Shown here in pieces: positions 1 to 11,617 of a stretch of 64,000 bases of DNA (positions are counted from its first letter, which is position 1; every line of letters begins with the position of its first letter). This stretch comes from Acheta domesticus. Its lineage: Eukaryota > Arthropoda > Insecta > Orthoptera > Gryllidae. The stretch lies in contig JAHLJT010009436.1 of NCBI GenBank assembly GCA_031308135.1, forward strand, positions 145,273,216 to 145,337,215. The letters are read 5' to 3'. The notes beneath the pieces are model-generated. The model worked only from the letters and a program-made list of their open reading frames with translations. It was not told the origin of the DNA and made no database searches. The position numbers and the translations under genes were made by a program.

Positions 1-2397
1 ACCAAGGTTTACTGGAGAATCTCAACTTACGAGAGTAAGCAGAAAGATTTATTGTAGACAATGACCGTTGCAGGATAATCTTTTATCTAACCAAAGTTAA
101 AAAATTGTCAGTACGTGATATTGGTACAATACAGTATTGCTTACGTCAATATAAGTGTGATTTTTTTGTGTTGAATAATCTTCCCAGTTTCTTGGGATAG
201 AGTATGATTGAATTCATGAATGGCTGCGGCATAACTTATGCCTTTTAATGCAACCTTGTTATAATCAACAAGAATTTAAACTATAATTCCGAGGAGGTAT
301 TATATTTCCATCGTTTCCTTTGATGCTCCTCCTAATTTTATACGCCACAGGCACCCACACTTAAACCATATTATTATAAAAGTGTAAGTACAACTAAGAA
401 CTCACACTGACGAATCACAATACACTGGAAAGCTCTTGGGAGAGAAAAACGACCTAGCGATTCAGTGATGTCAATAAAGAGACCCAACATTTGACTTATG
501 TACGTGTGAAATTCGCAGTGATTCTCGCGCAGAATTTCCTTACGGAATGTGAAGCCCGATGAGATATATCGGGGACCTGTCTCCCATGACGCTGCTCACT
601 TGAGATTTCTCCCATCTTTGTTGACAGGGCGCTAACTCAGTATCTTTAACTTTGAAAAATACTCAAATTTAAAGAAGAATGTAACCCATAGAAATATAAG
701 ACAATTTTCTCTTTGCAGTTTACTTCAAGGTATTATTGCTATTTTGCGTCCGCTCATGCTACAACACCGAGTTGGGTCTTGATATATTATGCCCGACAAC
801 GAAAACACGAACATAAATCTTCATCCAAGTTACCCATGTCATGAATTATTCACTTCTGAATACTTTCGTTTTCCCAACTGCACCTCAAGTGATTGAACCA
901 ACGGCCGTTAAACCGCCCAGATCGCGGGTTCAGTACCGATCAAGGCGCGTTCATTTTCAGAGTTCATGGATTGTCGTAAAAACATACAGCTCATTTCAAT
1001 GATGTTTTGGATTGCTTTTGAGTCGTTCCGTAACTTATTTTAGAATTGCAAGAAGTATGTGACTTACGTTCACTGGATACAATACATCGAAGCGGGGCTA
1101 GCTAATGTGAGTGCGCCGTAGATTCGGAGACCGTGAAGTCCTGGACTCGACGAGTGCCGACGATCGCGAATTTTCGACGTCCCTTAAGTAGCTGCCTGAA
1201 CGAGTATTCTCGTATCTGGCTACTCTTGACTTTCTTTCCCGTGTTTTTTGGAATAGTTTCGGGCGATATCGGAGCGGAGCAGTGCCTTAAGCGGCGCATT
1301 CACCAGCAAGTGTGGCTCGCGCCGGTTGTAAATCTATCTCCGCTGCTACCATCTCCATTGCGCTCGATACCATCTCCATTGCGCTCGACCCCCTTTAACA
1401 CAGATTGTGAGTGCCACGAGGCCACACTGGAGCCTCAGCGCGCACGGAAATTCTAGCAAGTCCACTGGCGGCTGTGCCCCAGCAAACTGGGGGTTGCAAC
1501 TCCATCGAATGGCGGGAATGAAATTTCCGAAATTCAGAACACTAATATATAATAAAACGTAAGCATTTCAAGTAAATTAAATAAAATTAAGTTTGATAAA
1601 AGCATCAAGCATCTTTACTTACATAATTTTACGCATACTGTCCGTGTCAGGTATGTTCACCTCCCGCGCATATGGTTCTGGCTTTGATTTCAAGTGGGCC
1701 CTCGAGTTTTTGTATTAGTTCTACATTGAGACAACTGATAGTAATAAAATTCAAACAAAACAAAAACGAACAAGGTTTCGAAAATAAAGTGATCGCCGTC
1801 CAGAACTTTGCAACAAGCATTATTGTTTGGACACTGTTTACACTAGTTCATTTCATTATCTTAGTTGTTATTACTGCCACTAGTGGTGATAACGAAATAG
1901 AATTATTATATTTGAAAAATTTCACTACCCTGGTATATATTGCAGAAATGAAAGGGCTGTAAATTTTTTCAGGAATATATTCTCTTAAATCAGTAGATTC
2001 TTATTTTCTGGAGAAATATGAATTGTTGGTAGCATCAACAACCTCAATTCTATACAATAAACTATCTCGCGTTACTGCCGGCCCCGCGTGGAAGAACAGA
2101 GACAGAGACCCCTTTTTTTCAGAATGGCTAACTTTACACGAAGGACTCGTCAAATGCATATTTTGAATCAACAATCCAAACATCGAGTGAAAATAAAATC
2201 GCCACACATCATAAACAATGCATACAATACCGTCAAGAATTTACTGAACAACAGCACATTCAATAACACGCAAAATTAACTTAAGTAGCAGCTGGTTTCA
2301 GACGAAGACAGAAAATCGGTATTTCCCAGTCGTCGCGCTTTGCGGTGTAGCGACAGGCTCGGTTACCGGGGAACATGTAGCTCATTGCTGAGCGAAT
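1..2397. other. AT-rich non-coding stretch
   Basis: No recognisable gene. The open frames here (for example the overlapping ones around 1102-1456 and 1672-1962) show no known domain and no splice context. A short box-B-like string (GGGTTCAGTACC) near 930-945 could be a decayed tRNA or SINE promoter, but no A box or cloverleaf could be built around it. Confidence 0.5.
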
Positions 2398-2411
2398 ACA
2401 ACCCAAGGGCC

Positions 2412-2566
2412 GAGATCTTGGCTATCCGGGTGACGCCGCGTACTAAGCTGTGTACCCGACGTTTCGACCATATTTTTCGCGATAGAAACGTCGGCTACAT
2501 AGCCTAGTACGCAGCGTTACTCGGACAGCCGAGATCTCAACTCCGGCTGCGGAAGCCTGAGACTTC
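2412..2566. mobile_element. Small fold-back insertion with 14-bp target duplication
   Basis: The 14-bp string ACAACCCAAGGGCC occurs at 2398-2411 and again at 2567-2580, bracketing 155 bases. Inside, about 54 bases starting GAGATCTTGGCTATCC pair with an imperfect inverted copy that ends at ...GACAGCCGAGATCTC. The loop is short (around GACCATATTTTTCGCG), and about 28 unpaired bases follow at the right end. The long direct repeats are typical of target duplications made by LINE-type integration, while the fold-back body is more like a MITE. The class is therefore open, and there is no coding capacity. Confidence 0.7.
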
Positions 2567-2580
2567 ACAACCCAAGGGCC

Positions 2581-4325
2581 CTATGTCAAAGCATAGGAAC
2601 GCGCGGCCAAAGGGTTAACGCTGAAAATGAGCCGAGAGAGAGAATGGTGCAAATGGTGCACTGCCTGGGAAAACACATGACGCCTCCTCGGGCGTTCTTT
2701 GACTGTGTGTGTGTGTGTGAGTATTGCTGCAATATCTAGACTATTAAATGTCATTAAATGGAAAATGTATAGTATTCCTAACGTATTAAAAGGTTTCTTT
2801 CGATTATCTGGGGGCAACCCAAGCACGAGCCGCCATTGCTAGCAACTCTATTTCGAGGCACCAAATGACTTGGTGACTGCAGCTCATAACCTCTCTGGGC
2901 GAAACACAAAACATTTGAAGCGTGACCTGCATTATGCAGCATGTTTGCCCGCCTATGTCGTCCGTGTTTCTCACATTTATTGTTCAAAGAATACTATATC
3001 AGTTTGACCCCTTGCGCTTCATGCAAGTGGCATTCAATGCGCAACGAACCTTCCACGGACCGAGTGCAGGCCCCTTCCTAATCCTACACCACTACCATCT
3101 TTAAGAGTCGGGCGAGTCATCTCCCATGTGACGCAATCCCCACAATTTAAAAAAAGTATTTTCAGTATTACGCCTACAGAAATATCGAAGACCTCAGGGG
3201 CAGAAGACCCTGCATACAGAGAGTAGAGCACCCCTTTGCGCCACCGATTCCGCCATGTACTGTTGTCGGGAGAGTTCAGACTGTGTATGTGTGTTGAAAC
3301 CACCGATCTGTCCAAAATTAATATTAATATCTTTGAAAACCTCTATAATCATTTCAATTGGAATCGTTTCCCTTGAACTCTTGAATACTGGTTGACAGTG
3401 ATACTGGGTGAGGATATTATACGGCGACAGGTGCGTTACTGTTTATGTATCCATCTACTCTCAGTATAAATATAACTTCACTGTCTGTGCTCGTCTTCTA
3501 GAGTTCAGTGAAATAAAGTTATTCAAATTCGTTTTCCATGTCTTTGCGGCAGGAAATCGATTCCTTCACGAAGCACACGATGAGGAATAATAGCTCAAAT
3601 CTAGAGCTAGTTTGCCTTTGTAAATAGTTTTCATTACACGAGATGAACGTTTTCTTATCAATTCTTGCCAAAAACGCTCGTTTCCTTTTTTTTCCCCTCC
3701 TTCTCCCCAGAATTCAACTTGTATATGGGCGAGGGTAGGGATTCCAGAATTTAAGACGAAATGCACGTAATACACTTCTCACAGTGCGTCAAAATATATT
3801 TTTAAGCAGAACTTTAAATGACCCCTGGTTCGTTCCAAACATCCAGATTCGCAGAGAATTAAAAGTGCCTTCATTAAGCAACCACATAACACAAATAGCT
3901 CAAATTTTTTATTAAAATGTTCACTCTTCCCCACCTCCATAATCTTTAATCTAGGTCGCAATGCTGCATACCCACGTATTAAATCCAGGTATTTCAAAGA
4001 CCGATTTAAACCACCATAATCGCCCATAATTGTCAATTGATCTAAAACTGAAACAGTCTTCATTCTCGCTTCATTTACTTTAGCACAAAGATTACGTTCT
4101 TCCGAGCAATAAAAACCACTGCTTATGGATGGCCATTCCCAAAAAGCTAAAACTATGTCCTTACCATGAAGGACAAAGCCTGTCGAACGAGAAGAAAGAA
4201 AGAAATAAAATTAAAAAAAAAAAAAGTGCGTCACACAAATTTTAACCGGTTTGACGTTAAATAAATAAATAAATAAGGACACTATTGAGACTTTGTGGGG
4301 CGCTACGAAATCCGCGTTCTGAAAA
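2581..4325. other. Non-coding stretch, nothing recognised
   Basis: Mixed-composition DNA with a short GT run near 2705-2720. The minus-strand frame 3779-4063 and the others here have no recognisable domain. No exon with supported splice sites was found. Confidence 0.45.
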
Positions 4326-4333
4326 CGCTGACA

Positions 4334-4722
4334 CAGTGACGTAGTTAGGGAGGGGCAGGGGGAGCGGTCCGCCCCTAGTGTCAGCATTTTAGAGGTGACA
4401 CCAATTAGAAACTTTTATAATTTTGCATAGATTTTGATGAAATTATACATAAGTTTGCCGCTCTTAAATCTGAAAAAGTGTATTTATAAAAAACATACAT
4501 TTGTTAATTCGTTAATCTTCGTTTTAGATTATTTATTTAAAAATTATACTTCAATTATTTTGAATTCAATAGTTTTTTAATATATTATTAATACCTATAT
4601 TATTATTGTTACTAATAATATGTGGGTTATTATATAAACTGTAAGAGAATTTTCTATTTAATTTAGGGGGGATGATACCATTCGTTTTGCCCCGGGTGAT
4701 ACCAACTGCAGCTGCGCCACTG
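4334..4722. mobile_element. Non-autonomous hAT element (MITE), 389 bp
   Basis: The element starts CAGTGACGTAGTTAGGG and its right end, read on the minus strand, starts CAGTGGCGCAGCTG, giving short imperfect inverted ends. It is flanked by a perfect 8-bp direct repeat, CGCTGACA, at 4326-4333 and 4723-4730. An 8-bp target duplication and CAG-type ends are the hAT signature. The subterminal GC-rich blocks (GGGGCAGGGGGAGCGG; GCCCCGGGTGATACC) resemble a hAT-type arthropod family I know only by motif. The middle is AT-rich and carries no transposase. Confidence 0.85.
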
Positions 4723-4730
4723 CGCTGACA

Positions 4731-7700
4731 GTTGCTAAAGGCAAAAGGTCCGATAACCCACGTGGGAAGCCGACCCTCACCACGGGCAAGACATGCACAC
4801 AGGGCACGCGTTCGCGCACATGTGTGAACAGGCCATTCTGATGCTCGGGCGCCGATAACTGAGATCGATTAAGAGATAAAAGCACAGCCGATAGAAAAAA
4901 AGGATCATTTTGAGGCGCAAACCGCGACGTGCGCGTTATTTTTGTACTTTTTCATGACGTTCTAAAGCAGGGGTTAAAACCAACCCGAGGAACACACTAA
5001 CAGAACCCAGTCAAGAGTGACAGGATTGAGATCAAGCGAGTCAAACTCATACCAAGAAAGACCCTCATTTTTAGTTAGTAAAACGCACTCCGGCTGAACA
5101 ACACGTATTTACTGCATTATTATTTCTGTTTTCAATATTTTTAGTTATTTGAAATGTTCAAATCGCCCAATCCATCCAAGTAATCACGTAATTAAAATAT
5201 AATAGTTTTTCTACTATCAAACAAGACTTTTCCATTACCAAGGACCGGTCATAAGTTTTACTGTCGAAAATTCGCAGCATTTCCCCCCGAAGCATTACAA
5301 TACTTTCTCGATACTACGTAAGCAGTAGTGAGAAAGTAAAAATGGATTTTCCTCCACAAAACTTATAAATCTAGCAAATAAGTGTATTAACTGATGAAAT
5401 TGTAAAATCGATTCTAAAACACTACTAAATTTTCAACGGTATTTCTATAAATACTTTTTACCCAATAATTCTCAGTCTTTGCGTCCAGTTCATTTCTCAG
5501 CATCAGGGAATGATTGTGAGAATGTGACCTTCATTATGATAAATCATTTTTATCAGTTACTGTCAGACTCTGTTTGCCGGAAAACTACACGACGGGGCCA
5601 TATGCCCACAGCAGACTGCCTATTTGACATCGCTTGTGCAATATCAATGCAGGGCAAGTGTTAAGATACTAATTAAGTTGCAAATTCTGCCACACCTCGC
5701 TTGTGAAGTACGTTGCAGATTAATTCAACTGGAGGAATTAACATAATTAGAAGTTAAAGTTAAGTTTATGGGTAATATTCTTCTTACAAAAGTTTCGTCT
5801 ACGAAATAGGCCAGGACTGTTTCTTGATAACTGTTAATTACTACTCCTCTCCTTTTTTGCATTACTCTTGTGATGTCGAGTGCCTGATTATTCACAAAGA
5901 CCTTCCCCAAATCTGGAATATTTTTTAATTGACACTAATAGGTAGATAAGAAAATACTGACCTGATTACATTACCCAGACTGAACATCCTTACCATGACA
6001 ACCGGAAAAATCCCAAAGGTCAAGCAGAGACGAATTTTGGAAATGCGCCAACCCCCCTCTCCAGCACAAAATAGTGTTGAGGTCTCTCTTCCGAAAAACC
6101 CTCCCGATTCACTCAAAATAACTTATTATAACTTTTATGGGGAGCAAACTACTTGATTAGTAATTATTTTACCAAAACATATTTTACGTTTTTTTCGAAT
6201 ATTTTTTATTTTTTTCCGAGGTCGTGATGGATAGGAATCCTTAAGCAATTGATTATTGTATCTATAAGTAAATCCTTTTTTGGGCAAGAAATGAAGCGAA
6301 AAGCAATACCAAAATTTACAGAAATGATGTACTGGGGTTACTCACTTCGTGAGAATTACATAATGTGATCTTAAGAAAGCTCTTGAAAAAATCTTGATTT
6401 AAATACACCAGTAGATACTCCGATGAGAAGATAAAGTCATCTATTAATAACGAGGTGGAAACTTCTTATATTCAGTAACCTATCATCAAAGTGATAAATG
6501 AATTTCTTATTTCTTTTATACCACACATTGCACATTTCGGTGTGGTCACGATCCTCATTCCCTCTGGCTACGTATTGTCAATATTATTTTATAACATACG
6601 GAATTGCCTTGAGGATGTTCTGCCTCGCGGAAAATCTCTAATCGGAAAGTGTCAGCATCGTGCGATGTCTTTTGAATTTATATTGAATATTGAAACGAAG
6701 TATCCTTCTTCATGAAGGCAGCGAATAATTACCAGTGTCATGATGATGTTGACATATATAATATAAGACTGATTGAAACTGGGTATTTATTGTGGTTTGT
6801 TACATCAGTTTCCGTTTTTTTTTTTTTTTTCTTTTCTATGAACTACTTTCTCTTATTGAGAAATAACTGCGAAAATGTCTCAATTAGTTGATTCTCTAAA
6901 CGTTTCCATAAATAAGCATTTCTTGCTTCGTTTTTTGTAGGAAAGGGGCACTTTATTTCATGATGTAATGCATACTCTCTCGTCTGGTCTTTGAAAATAG
7001 ACCATTCATCATATACGATCAAGTAAAATTTCTAATTTGTCTAGCCTCCTCACGACAAAAGACTTACTTCAAAGACCGGGCTTGAAATGTTGATACCTAA
7101 ATATTTTATATACTATTCAGTGGTATAAAAAGTTTTCCCTTGAATTGTACATTTTGAATATAATTTTTGCTCTAATTTTTAAACATTTAACATTTATTTG
7201 GATCTATTTGGACGCGGAAAAATCTGTCCAGCCTGACGGTTAAGACGTCATAGATGCGTTGTAAGCAGGTTGTTCCACGAGCCCCTTGTCAGTTTTGTCT
7301 TCCGGCCATCGTCTCTCGCTACCAGAAAGGCTGGCGCGTCATCAACCTATCATTTCTCTCAGCATCCGCCAATAGGCATCGCCGGCGCCGCAGAGGACGC
7401 CATTCAACTGTACGCGCTGTGTTCCGTGCAACAACAGAATTCGAGACGCTTCGTTCAATTGTTAGCTCGCAAGAATACAGTGCATTTATCGCACTGTTGG
7501 AATTGGTATTTAAGAACAGGAACTATCAGGTATTGTTTCGTCTGAATTTATTCGATTGGGAATTATCATCACAAAGTGAATAACATTCTTTGAGTAGTGT
7601 CAAATTACTCTGACAAAACGAACGTCTCAATTTACTCGGACCGTAAGTAGTTAAAGCCTTTTCTGGGCAAAAAAAATAAATTCTTACTTCGTCCTATCTA

Positions 7701-8180
7701 ATAGCAACACATGCTAAATACCCACAATTTTTTTCAAGAATTGCATATATGATCAAAAAACATTGTGCATGTGAATATTTCTTCAGGGCAACCTTAATTA
7801 TGTTATTTTACTACAGGAATATTTCAATTATTATAGAAAGGTCAAATTGAAAATAAAGCATACATTAGAAACCAAAATAATGAGAAAGACGCAGTAAATA
7901 TCACCATTTCAAATATGTTAAAATTATTTCTCATTCTTCTTTTTTGAGTTTCTTATACAAAATACCGGTTATTCTAGGAGCAATTTCTCCATTTTATTTT
8001 TTGTGACTTCTTTTAAACTATTTTCTTTCAATCACTTTTAAGAAAGTTCACATTTTCACCTTTTAAGAATGGTTTAACATATTAAAAGTGTTCCAAATGG
8101 TTAAATTACTATCTGGCATTGTGAGTATATATACATGTTAAAAATACATTATATGAAATAAATGTCACAAACATATTTAC
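4731..8180. other. AT-rich stretch downstream of the NT5DC exons
   Basis: Exon 3 of the minus-strand NT5DC gene ends with a good splice donor at 8180, so this stretch should be intronic for at least part of its length. I could not find the following exons (which would carry HAD motifs II-IV) here; they may be short, or lie beyond the left edge. A GC-richer patch at 7250-7560 has overlapping open frames without known domains. A poly-T run lies at about 6818-6831. Confidence 0.4.
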
Positions 8181-9133
8181 CTGATAATTTTTTGTCTGTG
8201 GTTCAACATAAGCTATGGGAATTATGCGATTTTTTATATAGTCGAAGCACTTCTTCATCCGAAACAGGAGACAGACCTCTATACACACTACCTAATTGAA
8301 TCTGAAGAAATGAATCAATTTTCAAAAGTAGGCCTTTTTCTATATCATAGTGCAACCCACGAACAGCAAAACCAGGTTTGTATTCCATTTTTGCAATTCC
8401 TTTTGGATACTATAAAAAAGTCATTTTCATAATCAGTCAAAGTAGTTGAAGTGTATACTGTCAATAATGATAATCTTTTTCTTTAATTTCAATATGACAA
8501 TTACCTTATATTTATTAATTAAAGTCTCCCTGCCCAAGTTGTATAAAAGGACATCCAATGATGGTTTGTAGCATGCAAGTGTATAATCATAATCAAAACC
8601 ATACACTTTGACTTCTTTTAAGTCTAACTCATTGCAAGCAAAAACTCCTTTTACATTTACATCTTGTGGGAGCTTCTTTGCTATAAATAAAATAAAAAGT
8701 TGGGAAGATAAAAGGTTCCAACATGCACAAACTATATTCAGAAAAATGCAGTGTTAATGATTCCCCTGTCTAAACTACCATGAATTCCACTGAAAGGCCA
8801 TGTATCTTTCATTCATCCTACATTACAATTATGTCAAATAGAACACTAAGAGTCTAGGCTATTTCTAAAAGCCTCAAGAAAAAATGCGAGGTTATGACAA
8901 GTTTTGTTTAGTACTATTCAGATCCATCGCCGAATCGGGAGCGCCCTAAGGCCAGGCTGGCAACTTCTTATTTAATACTCACATTCACATTTTTCTTTCG
9001 TCCGTAAGTACGCTTCGTCAAGAGATACGTGACTTAAATAACGTTGTTGAAGATGAGAACTTGTTTTTGGAGCACATGCTGCTTCGCATTTCAGGGACAG
9101 CAATAATTTGCGTACCACTTGACGACTATGCAT
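8181..9133 (-). CDS. NT5DC2/3-like HAD 5'-nucleotidase domain protein, first three coding exons, frameshifted
   Basis: Three minus-strand exons splice with consistent phase. Exon 1 is 9133-8983, starting [15 protein letters not shown], a basic-hydrophobic N-terminus compatible with mitochondrial import. Exon 2 is 8680-8505 and contains [17 protein letters not shown], where DYDYT is HAD motif I (nucleophile Asp). Exon 3 is 8409-8181 and contains [17 protein letters not shown] and [16 protein letters not shown], hallmarks of the NT5DC2/NT5DC3 cytosolic-type 5'-nucleotidase family. Introns are GT-AG. About 185 of roughly 500 expected residues are present, and the later HAD motifs were not located. 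Exon 3 is 229 nt, one base too long for its phase-0 ends: reading LRLYKKSH runs into a stop, while the next frame continues [14 protein letters not shown] up to the donor. So there is one extra base near 8222-8234 (sequencing error or disabling mutation). It shares its upstream region with PPOX. Substrate is unknown for this subfamily. Confidence 0.85.
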
Positions 9134-10022
9134 ACCTATCTGAACGGATACCTCTGTAACTCATGGATGATAGCGAGAACCTGTTCGAAGAACCTGCCTT
9201 GGTGAGTTTCGAATCGCGACTGAACAGAGAGGGCGGCGAGCCAAACACGCGGAGAATACATATCCAATTGTGGTCAACTGCTTAATGGAGATTATTGCAT
9301 CTGAATACATTTCGCGGCATGTCCGGTCCATCACGCAGCATCTCTGCTCGTCTACTATTCTCGCGTTCAAAGTTCATGTGCGATAATTGGATTTTGATAA
9401 TATTTGTTTACAAAAGGTAAAGCGTATTCTTTGGAAAAACTAATAGATCTTCCCTGCTGAAAAAGAAGCAACGTACTGAAGCATTTAATTTACGTAAAAT
9501 ATGAAAAAAAAATGTTATTATTGCCAATTTATTATTTTTCTTAACTCATTATGATGTAATGTTTAATCCCCTCGACAAATGCTCGACGACGTCCATTGCT
9601 CTAATCGAGATATATGGTCGACGAATGTTTCGATTGCGGTGCTCGAACGCGGCGTTCGCGTCATGTGGGCTGTGCGGTGCGGTCTGTGCTGGTCATAGAT
9701 AAACATAAAATAAAAGGTTAATGTGGACAATGACATGTTTGATTTTGCGGGCAAGTGACTCAGACAATTAGTGTTATATAAATATTGGCTAATCGCAAAG
9801 CATTGCCGTTTTAATGATTTGTTTCATGTACGATTGTGCCATTGCTGTCTAGTTTTCTCAATTCCTTTGGATGCACTCGACACTGTGCTCATGACTAGCA
9901 ATAAATTTGTGACTTGTTTAGGAACGTGGCAGTAGATATCTCCGCATTCATTGTAACTGATTTGCATCCGAGCAATTGTTAGTTTGTTGACAGTTGTTTT
10001 TCAATGAAAGTTTTATTACAAA
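9134..10022. promoter_or_regulatory. Shared upstream region between NT5DC-like and PPOX genes
   Basis: These 889 bases separate two start codons pointing away from each other, so both 5' UTRs and promoters must lie here unless there are distant 5' exons. A locally CpG-richer patch at about 9570-9690 is a reasonable promoter core for one or both genes. An AP-1-like TGACTCA lies at about 9756. No TATA box at a convincing spacing was identified. Transcription start sites cannot be fixed from sequence alone. Confidence 0.5.
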
Positions 10023-10117
10023 ATGAAGACAGTGGGAATTTTAGGTGGTGGAATAAGTGGATTATCAGCTGCTTATTATTTGAAGAAAAGTTCACAGTCC
10101 TCTGTCAAACTCTTTGA
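10004..10117 (+). promoter_or_regulatory. Overlapping upstream open frame at the PPOX start
   Basis: An ATG lies 19 bases before the PPOX ATG in a different frame and stays open for 37 codons, ending inside the PPOX coding sequence at 10117. If the mRNA includes it, ribosomes starting there would bypass the PPOX start, so it could damp PPOX translation. The PPOX ATG (context ACAAAATGA) is preferred because it begins the Rossmann strand exactly as in other PPOX proteins. Confidence 0.5.
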
Positions 10118-11417
10118 AGCTTCGCAAAGAGTGGGTGGCTGGATAAAATCATCTCGGTCAGGAAAAGGACACATTTTTGAAAATGGACCTAGAACACTCC
10201 GGCCAAGAGGTGAAGCAGGTGAAAATACACTAGAAATGGTATATGAACTTGGTATTGCTGATAAAATTGTTTTCATTCCAAGAAATCATCCAGCTGCTCT
10301 CAATAGATTAATATATGCAAATAATACTTTACATAAGTTACCTTCAGATTTATTATCATTGTTAATTACTAAACCACCTTTCAGTAGACCTCTTATAAGT
10401 GCTTTAATTAATGACTTAAAGGCATCAAGGAAGGAAATTGCAGATGAAAGCATTTATGATTTCACCAAAAGAAGATTTGGACAAGAAATTGCTGAATTCG
10501 CAATTAGCCCTTTAATTTGCGGAATATGTGCAGGGAATGCAAAGGAGATCAGTGTAAAATTTTTAATGAAGAATTTATTTGAAGCTGAACAGAAACATGG
10601 ATCAGTTTTCAAGGGTTTATTAAAAGAAGGTTTGAAAAAGAAAAAAGAAAATGCGAAATCCAAAAATATTCTTGCGGAAAAATGTAAAAAAGAGAAGTGG
10701 AGTGTTTATTCTTTTGAGGGAGGTATGGAGATATTACCCCTAACATTAGCAAACGAAGTTAAAAAACAAGGAACTGAAATTCAATTAAATGCTAAATGCA
10801 AGAAAATTACTTTTCGCTCTAACAAAGTATTTCTTTCTTTTAGTGACAAGGACTATGAATTCGATCACATTGTTAGTTCTTTGCCTGCACCTCAACTTGC
10901 ATCATTATTGAAGGAACAACATCCTCAATTAAGTCAAGAATTAGGTGAAATCCCATTTGTTAATGTTGGTGTTGTAAATTTACAGTTTCCGGGAAATGTT
11001 TTGAATAGAGAAGCTTTTGGGTTTTTAGTACCACCTTCTCAAAACTTACCCATATTAGGAATTGTGTTTGATAGTTGTTGCTTTCCTAATCAAGGAGATA
11101 CAGTTGTCACTGTGATGATGGGAGGACATTGGTTTGAAAAGTTCTTTGGGAAAAATCCATCATCAGATGATCTTCTGGAAGTTGCAGTTAAACAAGCCAG
11201 TTCCATCTTAGGAACTCCTGGTAAACCTGAGTCTCAAAATGTGTCCATCCTTCAGCATTGTATTCCTCAGTATGTGGTAGGCCATCATGATAGAATTGGA
11301 CGAATACGGTCCTACATTCAGACTCAAGACCTACCATTAACAGTATGTGGTTCTTCTTATGATGGGGTTGGTGTCAATGATGTGATACTATCTGCTAGAA
11401 AAGCTGCTGTATGTTAA
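10023..11417 (+). CDS. PPOX: Protoporphyrinogen oxidase (PPOX), single open frame
   Basis: A complete 464-residue oxygen-dependent protoporphyrinogen IX oxidase (FAD enzyme, penultimate heme step, inner mitochondrial membrane in animals; human form 477 aa). Visible motifs: the dinucleotide fold ILGGGISGLSAAYYL at residues 6-20 (G8-x-G10-xx-G13), the acidic residue ending strand 2 (FEAS, E32), RVGGW at 36-40, and FENGPRTLRP at 52-61, whose R57 aligns with human R59. The C-terminal FAD motif is CGSSYDGVGVNDVILSARKAA minus its last residue, at about 442-461. The central region keeps CGICAGNAKE and FEGGMEILP as in the family. It ends soon after the FAD motif, so the short human C-terminal tail is missing. 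The frame has no interruptions, no stops and no introns, unlike the multi-exon vertebrate gene and the intron-rich neighbours. It diverges from the NT5DC-like gene. Identity is firm; whether it is the parental gene or an expressed retrocopy is not settled. Confidence 0.97.
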   Translation: MKTVGILGGGISGLSAAYYLKKSSQSSVKLFEASQRVGGWIKSSRSGKGHIFENGPRTLRPRGEAGENTLEMVYELGIADKIVFIPRNHPAALNRLIYANNTLHKLPSDLLSLLITKPPFSRPLISALINDLKASRKEIADESIYDFTKRRFGQEIAEFAISPLICGICAGNAKEISVKFLMKNLFEAEQKHGSVFKGLLKEGLKKKKENAKSKNILAEKCKKEKWSVYSFEGGMEILPLTLANEVKKQGTEIQLNAKCKKITFRSNKVFLSFSDKDYEFDHIVSSLPAPQLASLLKEQHPQLSQELGEIPFVNVGVVNLQFPGNVLNREAFGFLVPPSQNLPILGIVFDSCCFPNQGDTVVTVMMGGHWFEKFFGKNPSSDDLLEVAVKQASSILGTPGKPESQNVSILQHCIPQYVVGHHDRIGRIRSYIQTQDLPLTVCGSSYDGVGVNDVILSARKAAVC

Positions 11418-11611
11418 TAATTACTACAATGAGTTTGGTGAATGAAGACAAGCTCTTTTCCTAGTGATACAGAATATCAGGTATGTTCCCTTCAAGTTTT
11501 CCAAAACTCTCACTAGTGTGGAAAGGTACATCACATGGAATAAATAGTGGAGAAATGTATTTATTGCTGGGATACTGTTTAACATTTGTATCATCTTATA
11601 GGCTATTACGC

Positions 11612-11617
11612 AATAAA
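11612..11617 (+). terminator. Candidate PPOX polyadenylation signal
   Basis: An AATAAA hexamer lies 195 bases after the PPOX stop, inside an A-rich run. It is the first canonical hexamer on this strand after the gene apart from weak variants. Cleavage would be expected 10-30 bases further on. Confidence 0.45.

Noticed and set aside
925..950. Possible tRNA gene (box-B-like GGGTTCAGTACC)
   Set aside because: No A box at correct spacing and no acceptor-stem pairing could be formed.
7254..7583. Two overlapping plus-strand frames of 109 and 91 codons
   Set aside because: Different frames of the same GC-richer patch, with no domain or splice support.
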